Shown here piece by piece: positions 7,976 to 14,694 of a DNA stretch of 23,250 nt; positions within the stretch are counted from its first letter, which is position 1, and every line of letters starts with the position of its first letter. The position numbers and the translations under genes were made by a program. A model generated the notes under the pieces. The model searched no databases. It was given only the letters and a program-made list of their open reading frames with translations, and was not told the DNA's origin. This stretch comes from JAJZJT01 sp049964655. Its GTDB lineage: Bacteria > Actinomycetota > Acidimicrobiia > Acidimicrobiales > RAAP-2. The stretch spans positions 1 through 23,250 of the forward strand of contig JBMFXC010000039.1 of NCBI GenBank assembly GCA_049964655.1, given 5' to 3'.

Positions 7976-7976
7976 C

Positions 7977-9227
7977 TCAGCTCCCGATACGGCCCGTCCC
8001 CGACGAGGCGTACGCGCTCTCGGCGTGCTGAGAGAGGTCGAGGCCGCGACGTTCGTCGTCACGCGACACCCGGAGGCCGACCAGGCGGTCGATCGCCTTG
8101 GCCAGGAGCCAGGTCACGCCGAACGCCCAGACGATAGTGGCGACGGTGGCGAGCAGTTCGACCCCGAGCAGGTGGATCCCGCCGCCATAGAGGAGGCCGT
8201 TCGCCCCGGCGGGGTTGACCGCGCGGGTGGCGAAGAGGCCGAGGAGCACCATGCCGATGATCCCGCCGACGCCGTGGACGCCGAGCACGTCGAGTGAGTC
8301 GTCGTAGCCGAGGCGGAACTTGAGGCGGACAGCCAAGGCGCACAGCAGGCCGGCGACCAGCCCGATCAGCAACGCCGGCATGGCCGACACGTAGCCGGCG
8401 CACGGCGTGATGGCGACCATGCCGGCAACGGCGCCCGAAGCGGCGCCGAGGGTGGTCGGGTAGTGCTCGCGCACCTGCTCGAACGCCAACCAGCCGAGGA
8501 GCCCGGCGGCGGCGGCCAGTTGGGTGTTCGCAAAGGCGTGGACGGCCACGTCGTTGGCGCTCAGCGCCGAACCCGCGTTGAAGCCGAACCAGCCGAACCA
8601 CAGGATCCCGGCGCCGAGGAGGCTGAGCGGGACGGAGTGGGGCGCCATCGACTCACGCGGCCAGCCCTCCCGTCGCCCGAGCACGAGGACCACGGCGAGG
8701 GTCGAGAAGCCGGAGTTGACCTCGACAACGGTCCCGCCGGCGAAGTCGAGCACCCCTCGGTGGGCCAACCACCCACCCGGCGAGAAGACCCAGTGGGCAA
8801 TGGGTGCGTAGACGAGCAGCAGCCAGGCGGAGATGAGCAGGACGAAGGCGGGGAACCGGATCCGGTCGACCGTGCCACCGCTGATCAGCGCGGCAGTGAT
8901 GATGGCGAACATCAGCTGGAACACCACCACGGCCAGCGGCGACACGTGCAGGCCATGAAAGCCAGGCAGCCGGTGCCCGAGGTTGGCGAGCCCAGCAAGG
9001 TGGAGGTCACCGATCACACCGCCACCGGCGTCGCGGCCGAAGACGAGGCTGCACGCCACGACGACCCACAGCACGGTGACCACGCCCATGGAGACGAGGT
9101 TGTTCATCATGACGGCCAGCACGTTCTTGGCGCGGACCATGCCGCCATAGAACAGGGCGAGCCCCGGGGTCATGAACAGTACCAGTGCCGCTGACCCGAG
9201 CACCCACGCGGTGTCTCCGGCCCTCAC
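7977..9227 (-). CDS. amt: ammonium transporter (Amt family, Glu variant in pore)
   Basis: A 416-residue Amt/Mep/Rh channel protein with about eleven membrane helices, starting close to helix 1. Conserved landmarks are GLALFYGGMVRAKN (22-35), F107 of the phenylalanine gate, W146, D161 in DFAGGTVV, FGWFGFNAGS (211-220) and the C-terminal GLRVSRDDERRGLDLSQH, the cytoplasmic tail that contacts PII proteins. The second pore histidine is present (H318 in LGVHGVGGIIG). The first, H168 in E. coli AmtB, is replaced by E169 (DFAGGTVVEVN; codon GAG), a substitution also known in some fungal Mep transporters. The start is GTG at 9227 with a GGAGG ribosome binding site 8 nt upstream. No glnK or glnD follows; sqdB lies downstream after a hairpin. 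Amt is strongly supported; transport properties are open. Confidence 0.94.
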   Translation of the reverse strand: MRAGDTAWVLGSAALVLFMTPGLALFYGGMVRAKNVLAVMMNNLVSMGVVTVLWVVVACSLVFGRDAGGGVIGDLHLAGLANLGHRLPGFHGLHVSPLAVVVFQLMFAIITAALISGGTVDRIRFPAFVLLISAWLLLVYAPIAHWVFSPGGWLAHRGVLDFAGGTVVEVNSGFSTLAVVLVLGRREGWPRESMAPHSVPLSLLGAGILWFGWFGFNAGSALSANDVAVHAFANTQLAAAAGLLGWLAFEQVREHYPTTLGAASGAVAGMVAITPCAGYVSAMPALLIGLVAGLLCALAVRLKFRLGYDDSLDVLGVHGVGGIIGMVLLGLFATRAVNPAGANGLLYGGGIHLLGVELLATVATIVWAFGVTWLLAKAIDRLVGLRVSRDDERRGLDLSQHAESAYASSGTGRIGS

Positions 9228-9353
9228 CTCGTCCTCCTACTCACCGCGGTGCTCCCTCGCTCGTGCCGACCAGCCACCCGTTGGCGCCGGGCCGAGGAAC
9301 GACGCCCTCGGGCGAGGCGAAGATAGTCGGTCTTCCTGCCGGCTCCCAATACC

Positions 9354-9383
9354 CGCTCAGCCCGTCCGCTCAGCCCGTCCGCT
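9354..9383. repeat. 13-bp tandem repeat spanning the rmuC stop codon
   Basis: CGCTCAGCCCGTC at 9354-9366 is repeated exactly at 9367-9379, followed by a partial CGCT. The rmuC stop codon (9359-9357 on the minus strand) is inside the first copy. Because 13 is not a multiple of three, gain or loss of a unit would change the C-terminus. Confidence 0.8.
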
Positions 9384-10748
9384 GTCAGCGCCTGGACCGG
9401 GCTCGTCGCCACTGTCGGTGTCGCCGGCAGAGAGGCCGACCCCGTCACTGGCCAGCCCGAGCGTGGGCTCTTCGACGAGCTCCTGCGCCCGCACTGGGCG
9501 GGCCGTCCGATCGACGGGGAGCGGGCGAGGGAGCCCCTTGTCGGCATCCCCGGTCGTGCCCGCTCCTGGCACCCCGAGCTCGCCAAACCGCCGGGCCGTC
9601 ACGAGCACGCGGCCCTCGAGCGATCCGACCGACCGGTTGTAGGCGGCGACGGCGGCGTCGAGGCTCCGCCCCACCGCGGAGAGATGCCCTCCGAGCACGG
9701 CAATGCGCTGGTAGAGCTCGGCGCCGAGCGACTGGACGACCCGGGCGTTCTCGGCGAAGGTGTCCTGCTGCCAGCCGTGGGCGACCGAGCGCAGCAGGGC
9801 GATGAGCGTCGTGGGCGTGGCCAGCAGCACGTCGCGGGCAGCAGCGTGCTCGAGCAAGCCAGGGTCGTGCTCCAGGGCGGTCGCGAGCAGAGGGTCGCCG
9901 GGCACGAAGGCCACCACCAGCTCAGGGGAGGGCTCGACGCACCGCCAGTACTCCTTCTTCGCTAGCTGGTCGACGTGCGCCCGGAGCTGGCGTCCGTGGC
10001 TGGCGAGGAGGGCCCGCCGGGTGGACTCGTCGTCGGCGTTCCCCGCGTCGAGGAAGGCCTGGAGAGGAACCTTGGCGTCGACCGCCACGTGCCGCCCACC
10101 AGGAAGGTGCACCACGAGGTCCGGACGCAGCCGTCCCGAGTCGCCATCGGTCGACACCTGCTCGTCGAAGTCGCAGTGCTCGACCATGCCGGCCAGCTCG
10201 ACCACCCGGCGGAGCTGGAGCTCACCCCATCGCCCCCGAGCCTGCGGCGAGCGCAGGGCGGTGACCAGGTTCCGGGTCTCGCGCTGCAGGTGCTCGTGCG
10301 AGGTGGCTAACTGGCCGACTTGTTCGGTGAGGGTCCTATAGGCGCCCTCCCGCGCCACCTCGATGCGCTGGACCGCGTCCCGGTACCGTTCGAGCTGCTC
10401 GCCGAGCGGGCCGAGAAGCTGCTCGATGGCCTGCTGACGAGCGGCGAGCTGGCCATCGGCAAGCTGGTTCGCCTCCCTCAAGCGGGCCTCGGCGAGCTGG
10501 AGCAGGTGCTCGTTGTTGCGAGCCAGCGCTTCCGACGACAGGCGCGAGAGCTCGGCGAGCAGTTGGCCCCGGACGGCCTCGATTGCCTCCTGCTGCCCGG
10601 ACGCCCGCCGTCGCTCACCGTCCAGCTCGGCCCGGAGCTGTGACTCGGTAGCGGCAGCGCCGGCGCGCACGTTGGCTCGCAGGACGAGCCCGCAAGCCAG
10701 GCCGACGACAGCGCCCACCACGAGACCGAGGACGAAGCCTTCGGTCAC
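9357..10748 (-). CDS. rmuC: DNA recombination protein RmuC
   Basis: A 463-residue RmuC-family protein. It has an N-terminal membrane helix (about 4-24, GFVLGLVVGAVVGLACGLVL), a long coiled coil rich in Ala, Glu, Gln and Arg (about 30-165), then the RmuC nuclease-like domain. This domain contains RGRWGELQLRRVVELAGM and RPDLVVHLPGGRHVAVDAKVPL; the D...DAK pattern fits the PD-(D/E)xK fold. The tail after about residue 390 is low complexity and poorly conserved. RmuC limits inversions at short inverted repeats in E. coli; the biochemical role is not firmly known. Start is GTG at 10748. It has no ribosome binding site of its own, but overlaps the stop of a possible 25-codon upstream frame (GTGA), which could couple translation. 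Confidence 0.92.
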   Translation of the reverse strand: MTEGFVLGLVVGAVVGLACGLVLRANVRAGAAATESQLRAELDGERRRASGQQEAIEAVRGQLLAELSRLSSEALARNNEHLLQLAEARLREANQLADGQLAARQQAIEQLLGPLGEQLERYRDAVQRIEVAREGAYRTLTEQVGQLATSHEHLQRETRNLVTALRSPQARGRWGELQLRRVVELAGMVEHCDFDEQVSTDGDSGRLRPDLVVHLPGGRHVAVDAKVPLQAFLDAGNADDESTRRALLASHGRQLRAHVDQLAKKEYWRCVEPSPELVVAFVPGDPLLATALEHDPGLLEHAAARDVLLATPTTLIALLRSVAHGWQQDTFAENARVVQSLGAELYQRIAVLGGHLSAVGRSLDAAVAAYNRSVGSLEGRVLVTARRFGELGVPGAGTTGDADKGLPRPLPVDRTARPVRAQELVEEPTLGLASDGVGLSAGDTDSGDEPGPGADSGRAERTG

Positions 10749-10822
10749 GTCGCCCGAACCACGTCTTCACGGCGTTCACGGCACGCCAATGCTGTGGTCG
10801 GCACGGTGTCCTGAAGCGTCAT
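10745..10822 (-). CDS. possible 25-residue reading frame coupled to rmuC
   Basis: ATG at 10822 is preceded by AGGGGGACACC, a plausible ribosome binding site. The frame encodes MTLQDTVPTTALACRERRED plus five residues and ends in TGA at 10747-10745, overlapping the rmuC GTG start as GTGA. rmuC itself lacks a ribosome binding site, so coupling through this frame is reasonable. I do not recognise the peptide, and a chance frame of this length is quite possible. Confidence 0.3.
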   Translation of the reverse strand: MTLQDTVPTTALACRERREDVVRAT

Positions 10823-10901
10823 GGTGTCCCCCTGCCGGCGGTGTCCCAGTCCCGGTGCATCTCGATGGTGGTGGCTGGCTCCTGGCGCCGATGCTAGGTG
10901 A

Positions 10902-10933
10902 CCACCTGGGCCACCTGAGCCACCTGGGCCACC
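10902..10933. repeat. 9-bp tandem repeat
   Basis: CCACCTGGG / CCACCTGAG / CCACCTGGG followed by CCACC: three full units and a part. Function unknown. Confidence 0.8.
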
Positions 10934-10985
10934 GTCGAGCCACCACGACCGTCGGGGCTCGCTCCACCTTCGACACCTCGCGGAC

Positions 10986-11041
10986 CGCACGTCCGACCGC
11001 ACGTCCGACCGCTCGTCCGACCGCTCGTCCGACCGCTCGGA
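10986..11041. repeat. 12-bp tandem repeat
   Basis: CGCACGTCCGAC twice, then CGCTCGTCCGAC twice, then a partial unit CGCTCGGAC. Four full copies in two sequence classes, which suggests stepwise duplication. Confidence 0.85.
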
Positions 11042-11083
11042 CGGTGCACTCCAAGCTCGCCCCTGACGGCGCCAGCCCGTTGA

Positions 11084-11129
11084 GTTACCATCGGGTCAGC
11101 GGGGGGTCCCTTCGGTTACCATCGGGTCA
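11084..11129 (+). promoter_or_regulatory. paired 15-bp direct repeats, possible promoter/operator
   Basis: GTTACCATCGGGTCA occurs at 11084-11098 and again without mismatch at 11115-11129. The repeats are 31 bases apart start to start, close to three helical turns, so two bound proteins would face the same side. Each copy contains TACCAT, a TANNNT -10-like box. They lie just before the LuxR-type gene. Either an operator pair or a duplicated promoter core would fit; no experimental support is visible in sequence. Confidence 0.4.
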
Positions 11130-11271
11130 TCGGATGCCCGGCGGCAACCGTGGGACACGCTCACCCACCGCCGGGTCGGGTGCCGACCGGGGGCGGCGGA
11201 AGACAGCCGGCGCGGGGCCGGAGGGGAAACGGGGTCGGACCGAGGACCCCGAGGGGCAAGGGGCGTACGAC

Positions 11272-12747
11272 GTGTTAGCGGGGAAGACGTCAGACAGCAT
11301 TCACATCGACCACATCGAACCGTGGTTCGCCACGTCGGTAGCGGTCGTCCGGATCTGGGCAGCCCCGGAGAGCGAAGCCTCGCCGGACAGACCGTCCCGG
11401 CATCCCTCGGCAGGCGGGGGGCTCGACGTCGACCGGCTCCAGCGAGCCGTCCGCTGCGGCGACCGCGTCTGTCCGGCCAGCCGTTCGTGCGTGCTGGTCG
11501 CCTTCGGCCCGGGAGCCGGAGCCGTGCCACCATGGGTGCTCGCTCGGCGCCTGGCTGGAGCCGCCTTCGCCGCCGAGCCGCGCTGGCGGCGCCGGGCCAC
11601 TGCGGTCGACGTCACTGTCGGCCTGGCCCATTCGGAGCCCGGCTCGTGGCACCTGACCCAGGACGTCGCCGACGAGCACACCGTCGTCGGCAAGGACGAC
11701 GCCGGGGAGTGCTGCCCGGCCCCCGACGGCCAGGCCGACGGGGGCACCGGCAACCACGGCTCGGTCGACCAGAGCGCCCCCGACGATCCGTCGACCCTCG
11801 TTCGGAGCGCGCTGAGCGCCGAGCGTGCGGCCCGTCACCTGCTGGTGACGGCACCCGACGGAGCAGGGGGCGAGGACCCCGCTTCGATCACCGGCCGGCC
11901 GAGCTCGGCAGCAGTGGCACTCGACCGGCTCCGACCGTGGGCGGCTCCACGGGCAGCCGGTACGACGCGCCGACGCGACCTGCTCCTCCACAACCTCGGG
12001 GGGTCGCGCTGGCCTGCCACGGCGTCCGCCGAAGACGTCTCGCCGACAGGGTGCGAGCCTCTCTCGACCGTGGCCGTCGTCGCCACGGGCACCGGCCTCG
12101 GTGCCCAGCAGCTCGCCACCCGCTCAGCCGAACTGGCCACCGCGCTCGGGCTGCCGACGTCCTCGCTCGGGTTCGACGACGATCTCACCGAGTGCCTCTG
12201 CGCGCTGCGCCCCGACGTCGTGGTGGTCGTGCTCGACGACGCACCCGCCGACCCGACGTGGACCTCATGGTCGGGCGGGGCCTGGGAACGCGGCCAGCGA
12301 TCCGTCGACGCAGCCATCAAGTGCGGAGCGTCAGTCGTCGCCATCGGCGGGAGCGCCGGCGCTCTTGCCGCGGCGACCGAGCGGGGGGCCACGCCGCTGT
12401 TCAACCCCGACGACCTCCGCAGTCACCTGGTGGCCGTGTCGAGCTCTCCCCACCGACTCACGTCGGCAACATCGCCGGACCCTGTGGACCCACCCGACCA
12501 CGTCGAAGCGCTTCTGCGCCTCACCGCCAGCGAGCGTCGGGTCCTCTACTACTTGACCGGCGGTTGGGGGGCCACCGAGATCGCCACCGAGCTGGTGGTG
12601 TCTCTAGCCACCGTCAGGACGCACATACGGGCCGTGCTGCGCAAACTGGACGTGCGGTCGCAACTGGCTGCCGTGGCCATCGCCAACACCACCACCATCG
12701 GGCTGACCAGCCGGTCGTCCGGCGAACAGGGACGGCTGGGCGCCTGA
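11272..12747 (+). CDS. LuxR-type transcriptional regulator with degenerate GGDEF-like N-terminus
   Basis: About 491 residues from GTG 11272. The C-terminus (about 417-478) is a clear LuxR/GerE helix-turn-helix: LTASERRVLYYLTGG, GATEIATELVVSLATVRTH and IRAVLRKLDVRSQLAAVAIA. Before it (about 265-400) is a Rossmann-like segment with VVVVVLDD and SVVAIGGSAGA that recalls a receiver domain without a clear phosphorylation site. The N-terminal part (about 54-120) reads like an eroded GGDEF domain: RLQRAVRCGDRVC, then PASRSCVLV where GGDEF would sit, and AVDVTVGLAH near the end. Diguanylate cyclase activity is therefore not expected. The start is uncertain: GTG 11272 has only a weak GGGG upstream, and ATG 11134 in the same frame would add 46 low-complexity residues. 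The stop codon sits in a 14-bp tandem repeat. Confidence 0.8.
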   Translation: MLAGKTSDSIHIDHIEPWFATSVAVVRIWAAPESEASPDRPSRHPSAGGGLDVDRLQRAVRCGDRVCPASRSCVLVAFGPGAGAVPPWVLARRLAGAAFAAEPRWRRRATAVDVTVGLAHSEPGSWHLTQDVADEHTVVGKDDAGECCPAPDGQADGGTGNHGSVDQSAPDDPSTLVRSALSAERAARHLLVTAPDGAGGEDPASITGRPSSAAVALDRLRPWAAPRAAGTTRRRDLLLHNLGGSRWPATASAEDVSPTGCEPLSTVAVVATGTGLGAQQLATRSAELATALGLPTSSLGFDDDLTECLCALRPDVVVVVLDDAPADPTWTSWSGGAWERGQRSVDAAIKCGASVVAIGGSAGALAAATERGATPLFNPDDLRSHLVAVSSSPHRLTSATSPDPVDPPDHVEALLRLTASERRVLYYLTGGWGATEIATELVVSLATVRTHIRAVLRKLDVRSQLAAVAIANTTTIGLTSRSSGEQGRLGA

Positions 12748-12789
12748 GGCTGGGCGCCTGAGGCTGGGCACCTGAGGCTGGGCGCCCAC
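12734..12789. repeat. 14-bp tandem repeat across the LuxR-type gene stop codon
   Basis: GGCTGGGCGCCTGA at 12734-12747 and 12748-12761, GGCTGGGCACCTGA at 12762-12775, and a diverged GGCTGGGCGCCCAC at 12776-12789. The first copy ends with the TGA stop of the regulator gene, so each unit carries a TGA. Confidence 0.88.
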
Positions 12790-12846
12790 TGCCGCAGTCC
12801 GGCGCGAGCCCTGTTCGGGGAGGTTCCGGGGCGACCGGCCCCTCCC

Positions 12847-12873
12847 GCACGAACGGCACGAACGGCACGAATC
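12847..12873. repeat. 9-bp tandem repeat
   Basis: GCACGAACG twice and GCACGAATC once, back to back, between the regulator gene and the phoU-like gene. Too short to interpret. Confidence 0.65.
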
Positions 12874-12913
12874 GGACAGCCGACCTGGCCGGTCGGCGGA
12901 GCAGGTACGGCGC

Positions 12914-12919
12914 TACGGT
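12914..12919 (+). promoter_or_regulatory. -10-like box before the phoU-like gene
   Basis: TACGGT ends 3 nt before ATG 12923 and 6 nt before GTG 12926. If the transcript is leaderless, GTG 12926 (second codon of the annotated frame) may be the real start. Confidence 0.35.
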
Positions 12920-12922
12920 GGG

Positions 12923-13546
12923 ATGGTGGAGGACGACCTTGCCCAGATCGACCGGCAGATGCTGCACCTCTTCGCCCTGGTGGGTGAAGAGGTCGCCGGG
13001 GCGACGCACGCCTTGCTGTCGGGGGATCGCGAGCAAGCCAAGCGCCTTGCCGAACAGGACGAGACGGTCGAGCGCGTCTACCGCGAAGTGGAGGCTCGGA
13101 CCCTCGCACTCCTCACCGACAAGTCGACTTCGGAGACCGATCTGCCGTTCCTCGTCGCCGTCATCCGGATGCTCCCCGACCTCGAGCGCAACGGCGACTT
13201 GGCCGAGCACGTGGCCCGGCGGGCCGCCCGGGGCCTCGGGGTCGAGCTGTCGGCCCGGAGCCGTGGCCTCCTCGAGCGCATGGGCGAGGTCGCCGTCCAC
13301 ATGTGGCACGCCACCACCGACGCCTATGCCGACCGGCTGCCCGGGGCAGTGGCGGTGGTCGACGACCTCGACGACGAGATGGACGACCTGCACGTGAGCC
13401 TGACCGTCGAGGTAGTCGCCGGCACCATGCCGTTGCCGGTCGCCGTCGAGCTCGCCATGGTGGCCCGCTTCTACGAGCGCTTCGGAGACCACGCTGTCAA
13501 CCTGGCCAAGCGGGTGGCCTCGCTCCGGCCCGGCCCCTGCGAGTGA
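12923..13546 (+). CDS. phoU: PhoU-like phosphate regulatory protein
   Basis: A 207-residue all-helical protein with two PhoU repeats. Each carries the metal-binding signature: ERNGDLAEHVARRA (about 88-101) and YERFGDHAVNLAKRV (about 186-200). PhoU connects the Pst phosphate transporter to the PhoR sensor kinase and dampens Pho regulon expression when phosphate is plentiful. The usual neighbours pstSCAB and phoR/phoP are not in this window, so it may be one of several PhoU-type proteins in the genome. The start is ATG 12923, or GTG 12926 if the message is leaderless (see the TACGGT box). It follows the LuxR-type regulator on the same strand after about 175 repeat-rich bases and converges on asd. 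Confidence 0.9.
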   Translation: MVEDDLAQIDRQMLHLFALVGEEVAGATHALLSGDREQAKRLAEQDETVERVYREVEARTLALLTDKSTSETDLPFLVAVIRMLPDLERNGDLAEHVARRAARGLGVELSARSRGLLERMGEVAVHMWHATTDAYADRLPGAVAVVDDLDDEMDDLHVSLTVEVVAGTMPLPVAVELAMVARFYERFGDHAVNLAKRVASLRPGPCE

Positions 13547-13555
13547 CCTCGTAGC

Positions 13556-13609
13556 CGGCAGCTCTGGCCGCCGGCAGCTCTGGCCGGCGGCAGCTCTGGC
13601 CGCCGGCGG
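13556..13609. terminator. repeat-built hairpins between convergent phoU and asd
   Basis: Three to four near-copies of a CCGGCAGCTCTGGCCG unit fill the space between the two stop codons. Within them GCCGGCGGC (13583-13591) and GCCGCCGGC (13599-13607) form a perfect 9-bp stem with the 7-base loop AGCTCTG. It is the strongest hairpin that I found in the window and could terminate transcription from both sides. Confidence 0.6.
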
Positions 13610-13610
13610 C

Positions 13611-14648
13611 TCAGGCGGCGAGCACTCCCAGCGAGAGCAGCTCCTCGGCGATCTGGACGGCGTTGAGCGCCGCCCCCTTGCGTAGGTTGTCCCCGGCCAC
13701 GAAGAAGGCGAGGGCGTGTTCGCCCCCCTCCGCCCGTCGGATGCGGCCCACCAGCGACGGGTCGGTCCCGGCGGCGGCAAGGGGTGTCGGGAGGTCGGAG
13801 AGGACGACACCGGGTGCCGTGGACAGGAGCTCGGTGGCCCGTCCCGGTGCGAGCGGGCGGGCGAACTCGGCCACCACCGCCACCGAGTGACCGGTGAACA
13901 CCGGCACGCGCACGCACGTACAGGTGACGGCCAGGTCGGGGATGTCGAGGATCTTGCGGCTCTCGTCGCGGAACTTCTGCTCCTCGTTGGTCTCACCCGA
14001 GCCGTCGTCGACCAGAGAACCGGCAATCGGCAGGACGTTGTGGGCGATCGTGCCGGCAAAGACCACTGGCGGCGAGAAGGCCACCGCCGCTCCGTCGAAG
14101 GTCAGCTCGGCGGCACGCCCGGCCGAGGCGTCGAGTTGACCGGCCAGCTCGGCCACACCGGACCCACCGGCTCCCGAGACGGCCTGGTAGGTGGCAGCCA
14201 CCAGGCGCCGGAGCCCCGCCTCGTCGTGCAGCGGCTTCAAGGCGGGCATGGCCACCATGGTCGTGCAGTTCGGGTTGGCGACGATCCCCTTCGGCACCGA
14301 CGCCAGCAAGGAGCCGTTCACCTCGGGGACGACCAGAGGAACCTCGGGATCCATGCGCCAGGCCGACGAGTTGTCCACGACGACCGCCCCGGCGGCAGCG
14401 AACCGGGGAGCCAGTTGGCGTGACGCGGTCGCCCCGGCAGAGAAGAGGGCGATGTCGATCCCCGAAGGATCGGCCGTCGCCGCGTCCTCGACCACGATCT
14501 CGGTACCGCGAAAGGTCAGCACCCTGCCCGCCGAGCGGGCCGAGGCGAGGAACCGGACCTCGTCGGCAGGGAAGGAGCGCTCGACGAGCAGCTCTCGCAT
14601 GACCGCACCGACCTGCCCGGTGGCACCCACGACGGCGACTCGTGTCAT
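13611..14648 (-). CDS. asd: aspartate-semialdehyde dehydrogenase
   Basis: A 345-residue NADP-dependent enzyme that reduces beta-aspartyl phosphate to aspartate semialdehyde, the branch to lysine, diaminopimelate, threonine and methionine. The N-terminus has the nucleotide-binding motif VGATGQVG (7-14). The catalytic cysteine is C128 in ANPNCTTM, and H254 in RVPVFTGHS fits the active-site histidine. The C-terminus ends with GDNLRKGAALNAVQIAEEL, typical of the family. It lies 46 bases after aspartate kinase on the same strand, the usual lysC-asd order of actinobacteria. In addition a TAGACT box lies 8 nt before the ATG at 14648, and no ribosome binding site is seen, so asd may have its own leaderless promoter inside the operon. 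Confidence 0.96.
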   Translation of the reverse strand: MTRVAVVGATGQVGAVMRELLVERSFPADEVRFLASARSAGRVLTFRGTEIVVEDAATADPSGIDIALFSAGATASRQLAPRFAAAGAVVVDNSSAWRMDPEVPLVVPEVNGSLLASVPKGIVANPNCTTMVAMPALKPLHDEAGLRRLVAATYQAVSGAGGSGVAELAGQLDASAGRAAELTFDGAAVAFSPPVVFAGTIAHNVLPIAGSLVDDGSGETNEEQKFRDESRKILDIPDLAVTCTCVRVPVFTGHSVAVVAEFARPLAPGRATELLSTAPGVVLSDLPTPLAAAGTDPSLVGRIRRAEGGEHALAFFVAGDNLRKGAALNAVQIAEELLSLGVLAA

Positions 14649-14656
14649 AGGCCCCG

Positions 14657-14662
14657 AGTCTA
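14657..14662 (-). promoter_or_regulatory. -10 box of an apparent leaderless promoter (asd)
   Basis: TAGACT on the minus strand, 8 nt before ATG 14648, in the lysC-asd intergenic space. Confidence 0.45.
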
Positions 14663-14694
14663 CGATGCCGACGAGGAGCCGAGGCCCAACGCTC

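Larger units (their letters stand above)
10823..11271. other. gene-poor divergent region with short tandem repeats
   Basis: About 450 bases between rmuC (minus) and the LuxR-type gene (plus). No convincing gene is present on either strand; the open frames are made of repeat translations such as GRAVGRAVGRAV. It holds a 9-bp tandem repeat (10902-10933), a 12-bp tandem repeat (10986-11045) and two 15-bp direct repeats (11084-11129). If the LuxR-type gene starts at ATG 11134 instead of GTG 11272, the last 138 bases are coding. Confidence 0.7.

Noticed and set aside
7760..8062. Small gene between amt and sqdB ending one base before the sqdB start
   Set aside because: The frame overlaps the amt 3-prime end, contains rare codons such as TTA and CAT in a row, has no start with a ribosome binding site after the amt hairpin, and shows no recognisable sequence.
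10776..11054. Minus-strand open frame with GRAVGRAVGRAV repeats
   Set aside because: It is only the translation of the 12-bp and 9-bp tandem repeats, with no start signal and no protein-like remainder.
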